Below are positions 26,011-38,000 of a stretch of 64,000 nucleotides of DNA, in pieces. Under the pieces are notes generated by a model, which saw only the letters and a program-made list of their open reading frames with translations, was not told the DNA's origin and searched no databases. The stretch's first letter is position 1. Every line of letters starts with the position of its first letter. Both the position numbers and the translations under genes were made by a program. Source of the stretch: Apostichopus japonicus (taxonomy: Eukaryota; Echinodermata; Holothuroidea; Aspidochirotida; Stichopodidae); contig NC_092580.1 in assembly GCF_037975245.1 (NCBI RefSeq), forward strand, positions 25,402,501 through 25,466,500, given 5' to 3'.

Positions 26011-26694
26011 AAAAACCTAGTTAGTGATTGTAAATACGCAACTGCTACTATCTTCGTTAAGTTTAATGTAGTGTAACATCGTTCGAGATGCTCTCATTGA
26101 GCAAATGCCTAGACGTATGACGATACTTCCCTTTATTTTGTTCGCATATTTTGTATAATCACAGTGTGTTCCAATAAGTTTGGATCTTTAAAGTATATAT
26201 AGGTATGAATATTCTAAAATCATCTCGATGAATCTCTCTAATTTGATTTAGTTTATTTGTGTATTGGCACGAATAATGTGATTTTCATTCCACCTGAGCT
26301 CGGTTGGTAGGTTAGTAGGCCCATATGAGCGTTCCGTTTATTGTGAATATTAGAGTAACGAGACTGTTATATTACTATATTAATTAAGCCAGGTAAGATT
26401 AATGTCGTAAGGTAGCATACCTATTTCAAAAGCCCCATTGACTAAAACACTAAATCATAAAGTAAAGTGGTCTGCATGTCTAGATAGAAGTTCTATAGCT
26501 GACAAATTGGCGGCCACGCATAACATTATCAATTTTCTGTATCATGAACGTGTAGATATTTTGCTATGAGAGCCTAAGGTCTTCGTCAGCTGTAGTCAAA
26601 TATATTCATTCAGTAGTAAACAATGTCCGTACACTACTCCTGGGAGGCCTTAGTGGTTTAAAATTGCCTCTGCTAATTGTTGCACCACATGTAC
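26011..26694. repeat. Tandem duplication, copy 1
   Basis: 684-bp unit downstream of gene B, starting aaaaacctagttagtg. It aligns almost end to end with 26695-27735 apart from one insertion. It contains the unoccupied target gctactat (26044-26051) of the MITE in copy 2. No coding signal. Confidence 0.85.
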
Positions 26695-27735
26695 AAAAAA
26701 CCTAGTTAGTGAATGTAAATACGCAATTGCTATGATCAGGGGCGTAGCGAGCGGGGGGTGTGGGGGGTGTCACACCCACATAATTTGGTCGCTGTCGGCA
26801 AATTTTGGGTCTGTCGGCAAAAGGAGAAAAGGTGAAGAGAGCGGAAGGGGAAGAAAGAAGGAAAGCTGAATGGAGAAAAGGAGAACGGGAGCTTCTTCCG
26901 TGCCAAATTTGACTTAAAATATGCACCAAATTGCATCTAAGGACGTTTCAAAACTAAAAATTTTCCAAAGGGGAGGGGTAGACCCCCTACCCTTAGACCC
27001 CTCCCCCATTTCAGTCACCACTTCCAGATCCGTCGGCAAATCAAATTCTCCACACCCCCCCAACAAAAACCCCTTCGCTACGCCCCTGGCTATGATATTC
27101 TTTAAGTCTAATGTGGTGTAAAATCGTTCGAGATTCTCTCATTGAGCAAGATGACTAGACGTATGACGATACTTTCCTTCAATGTTTCCATATTTTGTAT
27201 AATCACAGTGTGTTCCAATATGTTTGGATCTTGAAAGTATTGTGTTATAATATTCTTAAAACTATCTAGATGATTCTGTCTAAAATGGTATAGTTTAGTT
27301 GTATGTTGGCACGAATAATGTAGAATAAAGTGATTTTCATTCCACCTTAGCTCGGTTGGTAGAAGCAATAGCACATTCTAATAAATAGGCCTACCTGAGC
27401 GTTCAGTTTATTGGGAAAATCAGAGTAACGAGACTGTTTTATTACTGAATTAATTAAGCCAGGTAAAGCTTATCTCGCTAGGTCGCATACGAATATTAAA
27501 AGCCCTACTGACTTAAACACTAAATCATGAAGTAAAGTAGTCTGCAAGTCTAGATAGAAGTTCCCACTAGCTAACGCTACCCATCACTAGATTTTTGGTA
27601 TCATGAACGTGTAGATATTGTGTTATGGGAGCCTGAAGTCTTCGTCAATTGTAAACAAATCTCTGTACGCTGCTCCTGGTAGGCCTGAAGTGGTTTAAAG
27701 TTGCCTCTGCTTACCAAATTGTTGCACCACATGTA
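26695..27735. repeat. Tandem duplication, copy 2 (with MITE)
   Basis: Second copy of the unit. Without the MITE and one target duplication it is about 681 bp. Shared blocks include tcacagtgtgttccaata and gttgcaccacatgtac at the end. Confidence 0.85.
26737..27088. mobile_element. hAT-like MITE 1
   Basis: 352 bp with 14-bp perfect terminal inverted repeats (caggggcgtagcga) and 8-bp flanking duplications gctatgat at 26729-26736 and 27089-27096. The 8-bp target duplication and CAGGGGCG-type ends are typical of hAT elements. G-rich left side and C-rich right side. No transposase. Confidence 0.85.
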
Positions 27736-27739
27736 CTTC

Positions 27740-28730
27740 CATTCATGTTCTTCAACATCCAAGTCGCAACAGTTTTGATCTCCTCCCTGTTTTCCTTTTG
27801 GCCCTTCTCTTGAAGGAGAATACTTGGGGTGGATTGATATAACTATAACAGGAGTATTTCGCCGTAAGCCAGCGATTAGCTCAAATGTACCTTCAGTCAA
27901 TAAATCGTGTTAACCATTGAGACATATTCATCCTATTAATGTGTTTAGAATAATTAGAATACCAGCTTGAAGAATTTGTTACGAAGTACAACTTAATAAT
28001 TGCACTTTGAATATTACCAAGAAAATACGGAACAACACTAGTTTACCATTGTTTTTGTCTCCTTTGTATTACATATCAACTCTTGTTCAGAAAGTAATAA
28101 CGACATGGTATACTACATGTAATTAAATATAGATTAAGCCCACCTATATTGAGAATGGTAAATTCGTAACATTTAATTTATATGTATCCTTTTACATGAA
28201 TAAGGATTACCGTTCCGTTGGAATTTTTGAAAAGAGAAGAACATCACCACTCACTCGAATGTCAGAATTATTCCATCGAATTTGAAAGCCATAACTATCC
28301 TCTTGATATGCGTATAAAATACAGCACCATGATTGGACACAGTTTGTAACAAAACTATTTCTATGGTTTCTAACATCATCAGGCTTACATATGCAGTTAA
28401 AAATAAACTGCAACCATACATCTTTAAACTTACATTGCGGGAAGACACTTGCGACTGTTAATAAACTATCAACAACTTTAAAACCCCAGACTTAATTGGA
28501 TTTAAAATCGCAGAAAGTTTAACCTTCTCTCGATTTACAGCCTAAATAAAATTAAAAGGTAGTGCATTTAAGCTCTTTGATGAAATCCTCTGGTGGATTC
28601 GGTAAACCAATAAATATTTATACTAATTGAGAGATTTTAAACGATGAAATTACGTCAAATAGAGGTCAAATCCCGACTGGTCCAGATACGGAGGCTATTA
28701 TTGAGACGGAATAGTTTGAGCTGATAATTA
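27740..28730. other. Intergenic, nothing recognised
   Basis: AT-rich. Short ORFs on the - strand (near 27601-27900 and 28207-28448) show no domain. Confidence 0.5.
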
Positions 28731-28739
28731 AAACGAAAT

Positions 28740-30290
28740 AATTCATCAATGCTGTGCTTGAATACATCACCTTACATAATAACAGGGCACAAGGTAAATT
28801 CCCTAACTAAATCAGAGAGAGAAATTTGCTCTTTTGCAATAAGAGGTAATTGTTTGAAATTGTTCAGAACAGAAGTTAAATCATTTTTAAGTAGCTCTGC
28901 TACCATGTGTCGTCAGTATATTGGATACATGACTTTCAGTACCGTTAATTGTAATACAATTAATATAAGTAGAATAATTAACTCTGAGAGAAAGGATTTC
29001 TGCATAAATAATACATGAGTACGGGCCCAAAGGAATTTTCTCTGCCATTTCTTTGAATTTGAAAGAAACCGGTCACATAACCGTTAAAAAACACATGCCA
29101 GAGCGTTGTTGTAAATAGTATACATCGAATGTTTGAAACTGTTCCCAAACTTATAAGAGAAATTCAAATCATTAGTATGATAACTCAACTCTGTAACAAA
29201 TCTAATATTTTCACCAATACATCTACCTTTGAGGACACCGGTCTGGTTTGGACTAATCAGATGCTGGATAACTAATTCCGACCTAGCCGCAAAAGCTTTA
29301 TTTCCAAGTTTACAGTCTGTATTTACAAGAGAAATAACACGGTAACTGTGAAGCAAAGTGGAATCCTTTTCCGAAGATGAGATGCGAGTTTTCACACCGC
29401 GGGTGTGCTCTGGAGACAGTGAATCTTTACTATAACCATAATTAATGGAATCGACCACCAGATGACCAAATCAAGTGCCAAATTATTTGTGTAATATAGC
29501 CGAAATACCATATATTCAATGAGCGTTATCATTATGTAATATATAAAGTGCATTAGAGCATTCTTCCAAAGTGAGTTCATCATCACTAAGCTTAGAGACA
29601 CCATCGCATAATTCAGGGTGATCTCAGTCATAGAGGAGAGATTCCGCAGAAGTTTTGTCGGAGCTAAAAACTATAGAAGGGACTAACTCCATGCCAAATA
29701 TCGTTTCCGTTATTGAAAATATGGCTCTCTAAGTTCAAGAGTTGACGAATATGATTATTTCTATATTTCATTTTTCTATATTTAAAAATTCATTGTTTAT
29801 CCCTGTCTCTCCTCAACCCATGTGACTCTTGACCTGATAATAGTTCCTTTCAGCTTATACTCGTAATAAGATAATATATTATTCTGTGCATCATTAAGCT
29901 GAGGTCGAACCTCGGCATATTCGTGCATTAAGAGCTGTTGCTCTAAAATTGAAATTTTATACAAACGTTTTCCCTCATTACGTCGTCGCTCAAAAGCCTT
30001 CTGCTTATAATACTTTATGAAGGAAGACAACATTTAAGTTAAGGTGCTACTTTATTGATGCATGGGTTTGCTGAATGAGGATTTTCAGTTTCGAATCCAA
30101 TAATATCATTTATAATGTTTATAAAAGAATCATCATTTATTAGAGAATTTATGAACTTTTAATAACCAGGACCCCTATTGTCAGGAGTAATCATAACTAA
30201 TAAAACCATAAATGCAAGTGTCGTATTCTGAGAATTTTTTTCTCCATATATCAATTAGATTAAAGACGGCCATTAAAGAAAAAAATCATC
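28740..30290 (-). pseudogene. Decayed L1/Tx1-like LINE ORF2
   Basis: Read on the - strand the pieces come in LINE order: NLIDIWRK near 30270 (end of the endonuclease domain), GTIIRSRVTWVEE near 29820 (linker before the reverse transcriptase), SDDELTLEECSNAL near 29560, YRVISLVNTDCKLGNKA near 29330, and ISPNQTGVLKGRCIGENIRF near 29240. Several frameshifts and stops separate them, so the element is dead. The downstream (28.7-29.0 kb) limit is uncertain, and neither a 5' UTR nor a poly-A tail is identifiable. Confidence 0.75.
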
Positions 30291-30299
30291 TAAAGCCTT

Positions 30300-33200
30300 A
30301 ACATTTTACATTCAACGTAATCCAAGCAACAATCCCAATTGAAATTAGGTTGAAGTCTTAAGCCATGACAATCGCATCGCCCTGAAAAAAGCATGATTGG
30401 ATAGTCCCCTAAAAAAAGCTGGAATATATACGTTAGGGCCATATACCTCAACAAGAACGGTAATTATTTTATCCAAAAACATGAAATAAACAATAATTAT
30501 ATGTAAACATGTAAGTGTGGGCTAAAAAGTAGACAATACAAATATTTTTTTTTATCGATGAGACAGGTGTGCGTTCCTGAATTAAAATGATTTCAAGTTT
30601 AAGTCTATGGAGGTGAACGAATAACCGTTAACGTTTTCACATTGTTTAAGACCTCTCGCTTTAAATGAAAGGAATTTTACCTTTGTCATCTAGTAAAAGT
30701 GTAAAGTTAAATGCATAGTTAATTATCATATGGGCACCACGCTTGGTGTATTTTAACTGTCAATGATATAATAAGACAAATAATTTGATTGGGAATTGCC
30801 TTATTTCGTTTGACCAGCAGATATTCATACAAGGTTCCAGGGAACCTACCCCCGATCTTTATAAAGTTCAGACCTTGACCTCAGATGGTTTTACATAATG
30901 TTTAACATGATAATAATCATTGGTGCACCGTTGTTCTTAATTATCCTTGTCGTTAAGCCCATAAAATTCGATTACATTTTCTCCAAACCTATATAAATAA
31001 ATAACAGGTAAATTACTTTCAGGACGCTGAGTGAAAGGAGATATAACAATAGTGAAGAATAATTTGAGTTTCTAACTTAGCCCTCCGACAATTTAGAAAA
31101 AAAAAACGAGCTGTGTAATGAATAGTTTCATCCCTTTATTACTCCATCCAAAAATTGCGAGAACTAAAGTATCTGGAATAACCAGCTCCGTCAAGTCGGG
31201 ACTATGTACATCAAGGATATTTCAGAAATTATGGTCAAACAATTCGTATACTCAGTTTAGGGATAAATTTAATCTGGCAGGGTTTCCCAACACAACGCTG
31301 TTTGGTACTCGTGCAATTTCTCCGGCTGGGAAAGTTATATTTAGGCTGAGGTTACCAGCGACCCAGAAGATCATCTAATAAATGTTATTTCTAATACTCC
31401 AAGTCTTTCAAAAGCGGTTTAATCTATTTTCATCCGGTATATTAACTCTAATCCCGACACACGAAAAGTAATACAATTAATATTAATGTTCTAAAGAACT
31501 GTTTTGCTTCCAAGAATGTTCGAAACTAGATTGTTATTGTTAAAACAAAAACAACTAGCGTAAACGAATATAAATACATATATAAAATGTAGATGCGTTA
31601 CAATCTAGCGGTCAGAAATTTACAAATTTTGTTACAGATGATGCAAAAATATTCCTCCATCTTACAAAACTTTCTAAAAGGGAGAGGTTATGCCTCCCGT
31701 AGTACGTATGCCCCCTCCATGCCCAGTTACAAAATCTTGTTTGCTCCTTTGCCTTTTACGGAAAACTAATGCATTTGATAGATGATTAAATATGTAGTTT
31801 TGAGTTCAGATACATCAAAATAAAATTGCAATTTTGCCTGACATGGCATTATCTTTCATGAGCGTATTTTGTCTTTGACCGGGGGATGGCTCACTCAATT
31901 TCGCAAAAGAATATTGTTTTCGTTGAAAATTCCCCTTTTCACTCTTGCTGGACCTGTGCAATTTCACGTAAATGTAAGCGTGGAATTAACTTATGGCATT
32001 AGTCATGTTTAATGAAGAACGTAATAATGTTAAATGTAAAACCATTTACATAAATTGCGCGGTGGAAAAAAATGGAGCAATTCGATTAAACCTAAAGTGG
32101 ATGTATGAAACTGTTTTAATCAGTTAATAGGTAACGTTTAAATCCATATTTACCAATTTGTTTCACATGAGAAGCAAAATGAAGAACAACATGCATTGAA
32201 ATAACGAAAGCAATCAGTCATAAGTAACAAGACAAGTTTCGCTGCATTTTGTAAATAGCCAAAGATTATTTTCACGGTGTACTTCTTGGCACCTTTCATT
32301 TATAAAGGTGGTTCTTCCTTTAGGGCATAGATACTTGAATAAGGGAAGACGGGTTGTCTCACTCTGTATTATTTCAAAGCTACATATTTGGCCATATCGA
32401 AAAAAAGATCTGTATGGTAAGTACTAATTTAAATATGTCCTTATAAATTTTGGTTATCTGAATATTACATTTTACATTTGTAGTTGATATGTGAGATAAA
32501 GACACTTCATTAAATAATACAGTTGTGCTATGGTGCTACTACAGCTTTTAATTTCCTTGATTATTTGATTGCATTGATGCATATTTTCGTTAACATTGTG
32601 TTTTTATCACCTTCGTTTTGACAAATTTGTTCAAATGTCTTTTATTGCCTTGTTTTTCCATCTAGAATATTAATACTCTCTTTGTACACATGTTTAGCTT
32701 CGAAGTCTGTTTGTTTAGGGAAATTCGCTGAGAACATAACAAATAAGAGAATTCTAATATAACAACTTAGCACACAGTGTAATATGTTTAATCCCTTTTA
32801 AATCAATTAACGACCTATATGATTGTTGATAGTGTATTATTTGGGCACATTTGTCTCTGGTGGTACCACTATGATGTAGTTTGCTTTTTCCGAATTTAAT
32901 AAAAAACTCAAAAAGGAAACAATGCACGTATTAACATTTGCACATAACATTTATAAAATCTCACATTCTTTTAAAATACTAAACCTTATAGAGTCGTGAA
33001 TAAATGCAGTAATATTCAACAATTCTTGGCGAGTCTTATGCATAACACTGATGTAGTTTCCTCATATAAACTCAAAATATCGTCTTTTTTTGTATTCCAA
33101 GCTACAAAAACAAACATACTCTTCGCCACGTTTGGTCTTTTCTAGAAACGTATATATTTCCTGCGATTAAACCCATGCTATATATTGTTACGTTGGAGTG

Positions 33201-34600
33201 CTTCTCCTCAATTACTTAAGGGCTCCGTTATTAAAATATAAAATTAACAGCAGATAAAGAGAACCTCCAGACATTGTAGAAAATTAACTTTAATTATTCT
33301 GATATGACAATATTGTTACTGGAGTGCAGATCAAGGAAAGTACATGTGAACTCACTCTCTGACGTCTGGAATGCTATTTCTTCATACTACAAAATACAGT
33401 ATTTAAGTCATTACGACTTCCTGAGAAGGGGCGATAGCCTCTCTGTGACATAAAATCTTGGTCACAGACTCTCTTACTTATAATTACTAAGGCACATAGA
33501 AGAGGGCTATGACTAACCATATTTTTATACACACGAGATGCAACAGGTTGTCATCTGTGTTTAATCTTGACTATTTTATGGAATTAAGACAATGGGGACT
33601 TGTACGACTTTGATGTGGGTGAGGGGTAAATTAAATCGGAAACAGGAAGTAAGTAGTAACTCTTAAGACAAAGAGGCATGAAAGCAAATTCTTAAAGTGA
33701 TATTATAGGGGATATTACTACATACTACATTGCAATATGAAGAAGAATCTTTCATTCATATATAAATGTAATGAATACTGCCTACTTTCAACTTGGTGAT
33801 TCTATTAAATCTAGTCATCCTCTCTGTATAACGTAAATTAATTAAGCTCTTTCTAAACTATGAAAACATGCTAACTGGACTTTCTTGAATTAAATTCACC
33901 TAATTTGTGATAAAGTGGATAACGTATTGTAATTAAAGATGACATAAGAATATACAAGATAACAAACTTTTATATCAGGAGGGACAATGTAAACAAATAT
34001 GTGTGAATAGGTATCTTCTAGCATAGAGATATTATAAATTCATTAAGTATTATTTGTAGATTTACTCATGTACATTCTTCAACAATATAAAACATTATAG
34101 TTGCGTATTCTTAAAACATCTATGTGATTGTCTTATTCATTCAAATAATATTCCTAGCTGAATTTACCAATGAGTTTTAATTGAGCTTCTAGGTCAACTA
34201 TTTAAATAGTATATATGTTTATAACAAAGCTGTCATTGTAGATGATGATACCACATACAAAATGATAACCAATACCCATTTTCGACCTAAACTTTGTAAA
34301 CTTAAGAATAAGATTATAATACATTTCGTAAACTACAAGAAGAAGAATTTAATAATCAAAATAACAAGTTTACTTCCTTTTCATTGTAGCAAAATAATGT
34401 TGCGATATTATGCAAGTGATCTACTTAAATTACAATGAGCTGAGCAAAGAGAACATCGGCCAAACCAGGTATAACAAAAACTTAATGTATCAGGTCATGG
34501 ATACTTCCCAAGTTGACGTGAATGATTTCGAACTATTTTGCTCTTCCTTGTGTGCTTAACTTACTATACAGAAAGTAAACATAGACACAAGACCAAACAA
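30300..34600. other. Intergenic B-C, no gene seen
   Basis: About 4.3 kb of AT-rich sequence. The 31118-31378 ORF has no recognisable domain or splice-linked partner. No repeat structure stands out. Confidence 0.55.
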
Positions 34601-34610
34601 CGAAAAACTG

Positions 34611-34668
34611 ATGAAAACTGTTAACCTGGCATCGACTAGAAGAGAGCGGGAACCAGTATCTACAAAAA
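34611..34668 (+). other. Gene C probable 5' UTR exon (3' edge)
   Basis: Strong donor acaaaaa/gtaagt at 34669 ahead of the ATG-exon acceptor (34974-34975). Left edge arbitrary. Confidence 0.35.
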
Positions 34669-35005
34669 GTAAGTATTCAACTTGGGTACATATATTTTAT
34701 CTTAATAATCCTTCCCAATACGGATTTCAACTTGCTATAGAAAACCTCATCGGTTGTTGGAATGTATTCGCTTGCACCTCTAACCCCTCTCACGGGTAAA
34801 CGAATTCCTCCTTTTCGAAAGAGAATTGACAAGACACCATATCATACAATAATGTTGTAAACAATTGTCAATTAAAGCATTTGTATTTTCTTACAATAGA
34901 GTAAATATTAATCCGGCTTCCAGATTTCGAGTTACAACTATTAAAATGAAATTTCTTCATTTAATATTTTTACAGGTTCATTGTGTGCCTCACTGTTGTC
35001 GAGTC

Positions 35006-35063
35006 ATGATGAACATATACCTTGCAGTGGTTATTATCACATCTCTGATGTCCACTACACAAT
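35006..35063 (+). CDS. Gene C exon: signal peptide
   Basis: MMNIYLAVVIITSLMSTTQ, then a split Cys, phase 1. Exon body from 34976. Confidence 0.8.
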
Positions 35064-38000
35064 GTGAGTTTGAAATATACTGTTTTTTTTCCCTTCAGAT
35101 TAAACATGTCTTTATTTTGAGCAGACATGATACGTAGATGTTTTCCCTTTAAAGTCATTCAACATAGCACATTGTCATATGTCATATATTTTTTTCTAAT
35201 CTCCTGTTACAATACGTCTCAGGAGCTTAAGAGCAGTGGCGGAGCGTCCATACAGTCAGGGGGGCATCGACCCCCCTCCCCTCCCGACGGACTCAAATGG
35301 AATGCTGGCGCCCTTTTCAGCTTTTACCACTTTTGACTTATTCGCGATTATTGACTTTATATCGCGCTCTCATCTACGTATTGACATTTGTCACATTTTC
35401 TTGGTGTAATTTTCTGACAAAATGCTCTAACGTACGGCGGTCTTTAATTTATCGGCACTTAATTGCGTTGTACGAAACGAAGCGAAAGAACTGTACGGGG
35501 TTTTCGATCTATTTATTCGAAAAAATGAAAACTCACAAAGATACCACAGGGATTGTGATGAAGCGCATGAACTTTCAACACCCATATAAACTTCCGAGTT
35601 GTCACAAATGGCGATGACACATATATTTATTCTTCGTTTATCTGCAAATTAGCAAGGCCCGGAAAGAGTAATTTCCGGCGATCTAGGGAGTATATTTTTT
35701 TACTCAAAAAAGTTCTGTACGCTCCGCGCCAACCTGTGGTGGCGCTCCGCTTAGATATTGTCGAAAGCGCCCCTACAGGTCATTCTCGCCCCTGGCCAAT
35801 ACCCCTAGCTCCGTCACTGCTTAAGAGACAACCTTACTCATATCAGCACTCAACCCGGCTTTACTTAGGCTATGTCACATGACACAGGATGATTAGATCA
35901 GCAAAACCATAACTCCTTTGTTGCGATATGTTAATGGAAACTGAACTTAACTACTACACCATTAATATTTTTTATTTCATCACAAAGAATTAACAGAAGG
36001 AACTGTTAACCAATATTAACGTATTCGACTATTAATTGAACAATATTATTTTACTTGTCTCTAGGCAAATCTGAATTCGTCGAGGAGACAGTGGTGGTTG
36101 GTAATTCTATCGAATTGATTTGCAGCTGCAGAAACTGTTCTCAGAATCGGCCTGTCTGGCGGTTTAATGGTCAAACCATATTTGCCGATGGCTTAATACC
36201 AAGTGACATAGGGTTCGATAATGTTCATGGGGTCTTTATTACCGACACATCTTCAGTTTTGAAATTTGAAAGCTCAACGTCAGAAAATGAAGGAAACTAT
36301 TCCTGCATGAACGGCATGGATAATAATATCTACATACTGCATGTCACACGTAAGGATCTTTTAAAAATCATCATTTAAGATATCTTTTGTTGGAATCATC
36401 TAAATTTATATAGCTGGCAACGGTGATAAGTTGCCAAACTGTGAGTCCTAACACTAAATGATGTAACGATACTCCCATGTTACAAGTGGAAACATTACAT
36501 CATATGGGGAATACAAGGGTCACAATGCGCGCTTAGTTATCGTGTAATTTTGATATATACAATTGGCAGGTCTTAATTAACACATATAAAAATTAACATT
36601 TGTCATTTTCTCTCGTTCGTTCAATAGCACTCATTGTTTCAGTTGATATATGATTCTAAAGTAACATCGTTTAGATACCACATAGCTTCCGGCCGCATTA
36701 ATATTTTTTTATATTTTTAAACCTCCTGGACCTCAGGGCGTCGCGCGGATGCCGTATTTGTCCGCTTGTGGTCTTAATTTCTGGAATTTGATTAATTCCA
36801 CAACAACATGCCCTTTTTTCTTATAAAATCATTAGTGTCCTTTTCAAGCCTCTTTATTGTCATCATACAATTGATCACTTTATGTAGTTCATAATTTAAC
36901 ATATCAATGTTGAACTTTCATTTCAGGTCCGATAGTCTACTTGTTATGTATGAAGTCAAAATGCCCAGACAAACTTTATTTTGATCCATCACTTCTGTAT
37001 GAATTCAACTGTTACAGTGATCAGCTCAGTCCAGAGAGTACTTTTATATGGAAGGTTAACAATATCAAGTTGAACGGAATAATAACAGATAGCTATTACA
37101 AAATGCATGCGGATAACACGACGTCCATTGGCTCCACTTTGACAACCACACTACACGAAAATGTTAAAAGTGTTAGTTGTTCGTTGGGGGATGCGACTTC
37201 CGTTATAATTGCAGAAGGTACTAAAGCCTCATCAAGTATTTTTGTATTTTCACATGAGCTGACACCTTTGAATGTATCTTTACACTTTTGTATGTTTTAT
37301 CATTGGCACACTATCCAAGAAACTTTGAATTCCTACATTTGTTGTAAATACAGTGTGACTTACCAAACCAAATCAGTGATCAGCAAAATCAATGTGAACT
37401 GAATTCAAGAATCTCTGCTGCTGATAAGTATTATATGGCTTACCCTTGTAACGCTTTGAGTTAATGTGTGGAATGCAATCATTGTTGGTTCTTAATGAAA
37501 TTCAATGTTAAACCATGCTTAAGAAATATTGAAGTAATAAGATCCTGCAACCCACGATAAAGTCAAGTTTGAAATATTAAATTTAGTATTCACAGAACTA
37601 AAGACAAACCAAAACGTTTTCTTTAATTTCATTTAGTATCGGATCACGAAGATAAAGGTGGAACATTCGCTGCACCGATTATTATCACTATTGCTTGCAT
37701 TGCTATACTAGCAGGAACTTATACATTCTGGAGACACAAAAACGAGTGTAAGTACAAAATACGTATGGACATTTGTTGGAAAACGATTTGTGTTATTGAT
37801 GGATCTTTCATATAAATAACATGGCAGACCTTATTATGAGACGTACTCATCATATTTTGATATATACTATTAAACCAGATATTGTAGATGTCTACCGTTA
37901 AGTTAAATAAGATGAAAACCCAAGTAGTAGTTTTGGCTTACATTATAGAGACGTTTATAGTGAACAACTGTCCCAGACAGCTAAAATATAATTTTATTAT

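Noticed and set aside
29084-29458. 124-codon - strand ORF as a host gene
   Set aside because: Its motifs (ISLVNTD, ISPNQTGVLKGR) are LINE reverse transcriptase, and its neighbours are frameshifted.
34865-35063. Longer gene C start at 34865
   Set aside because: It runs upstream through the intron acceptor (34974-34975). The MMNIYLAVV start gives a signal peptide matching gene B.
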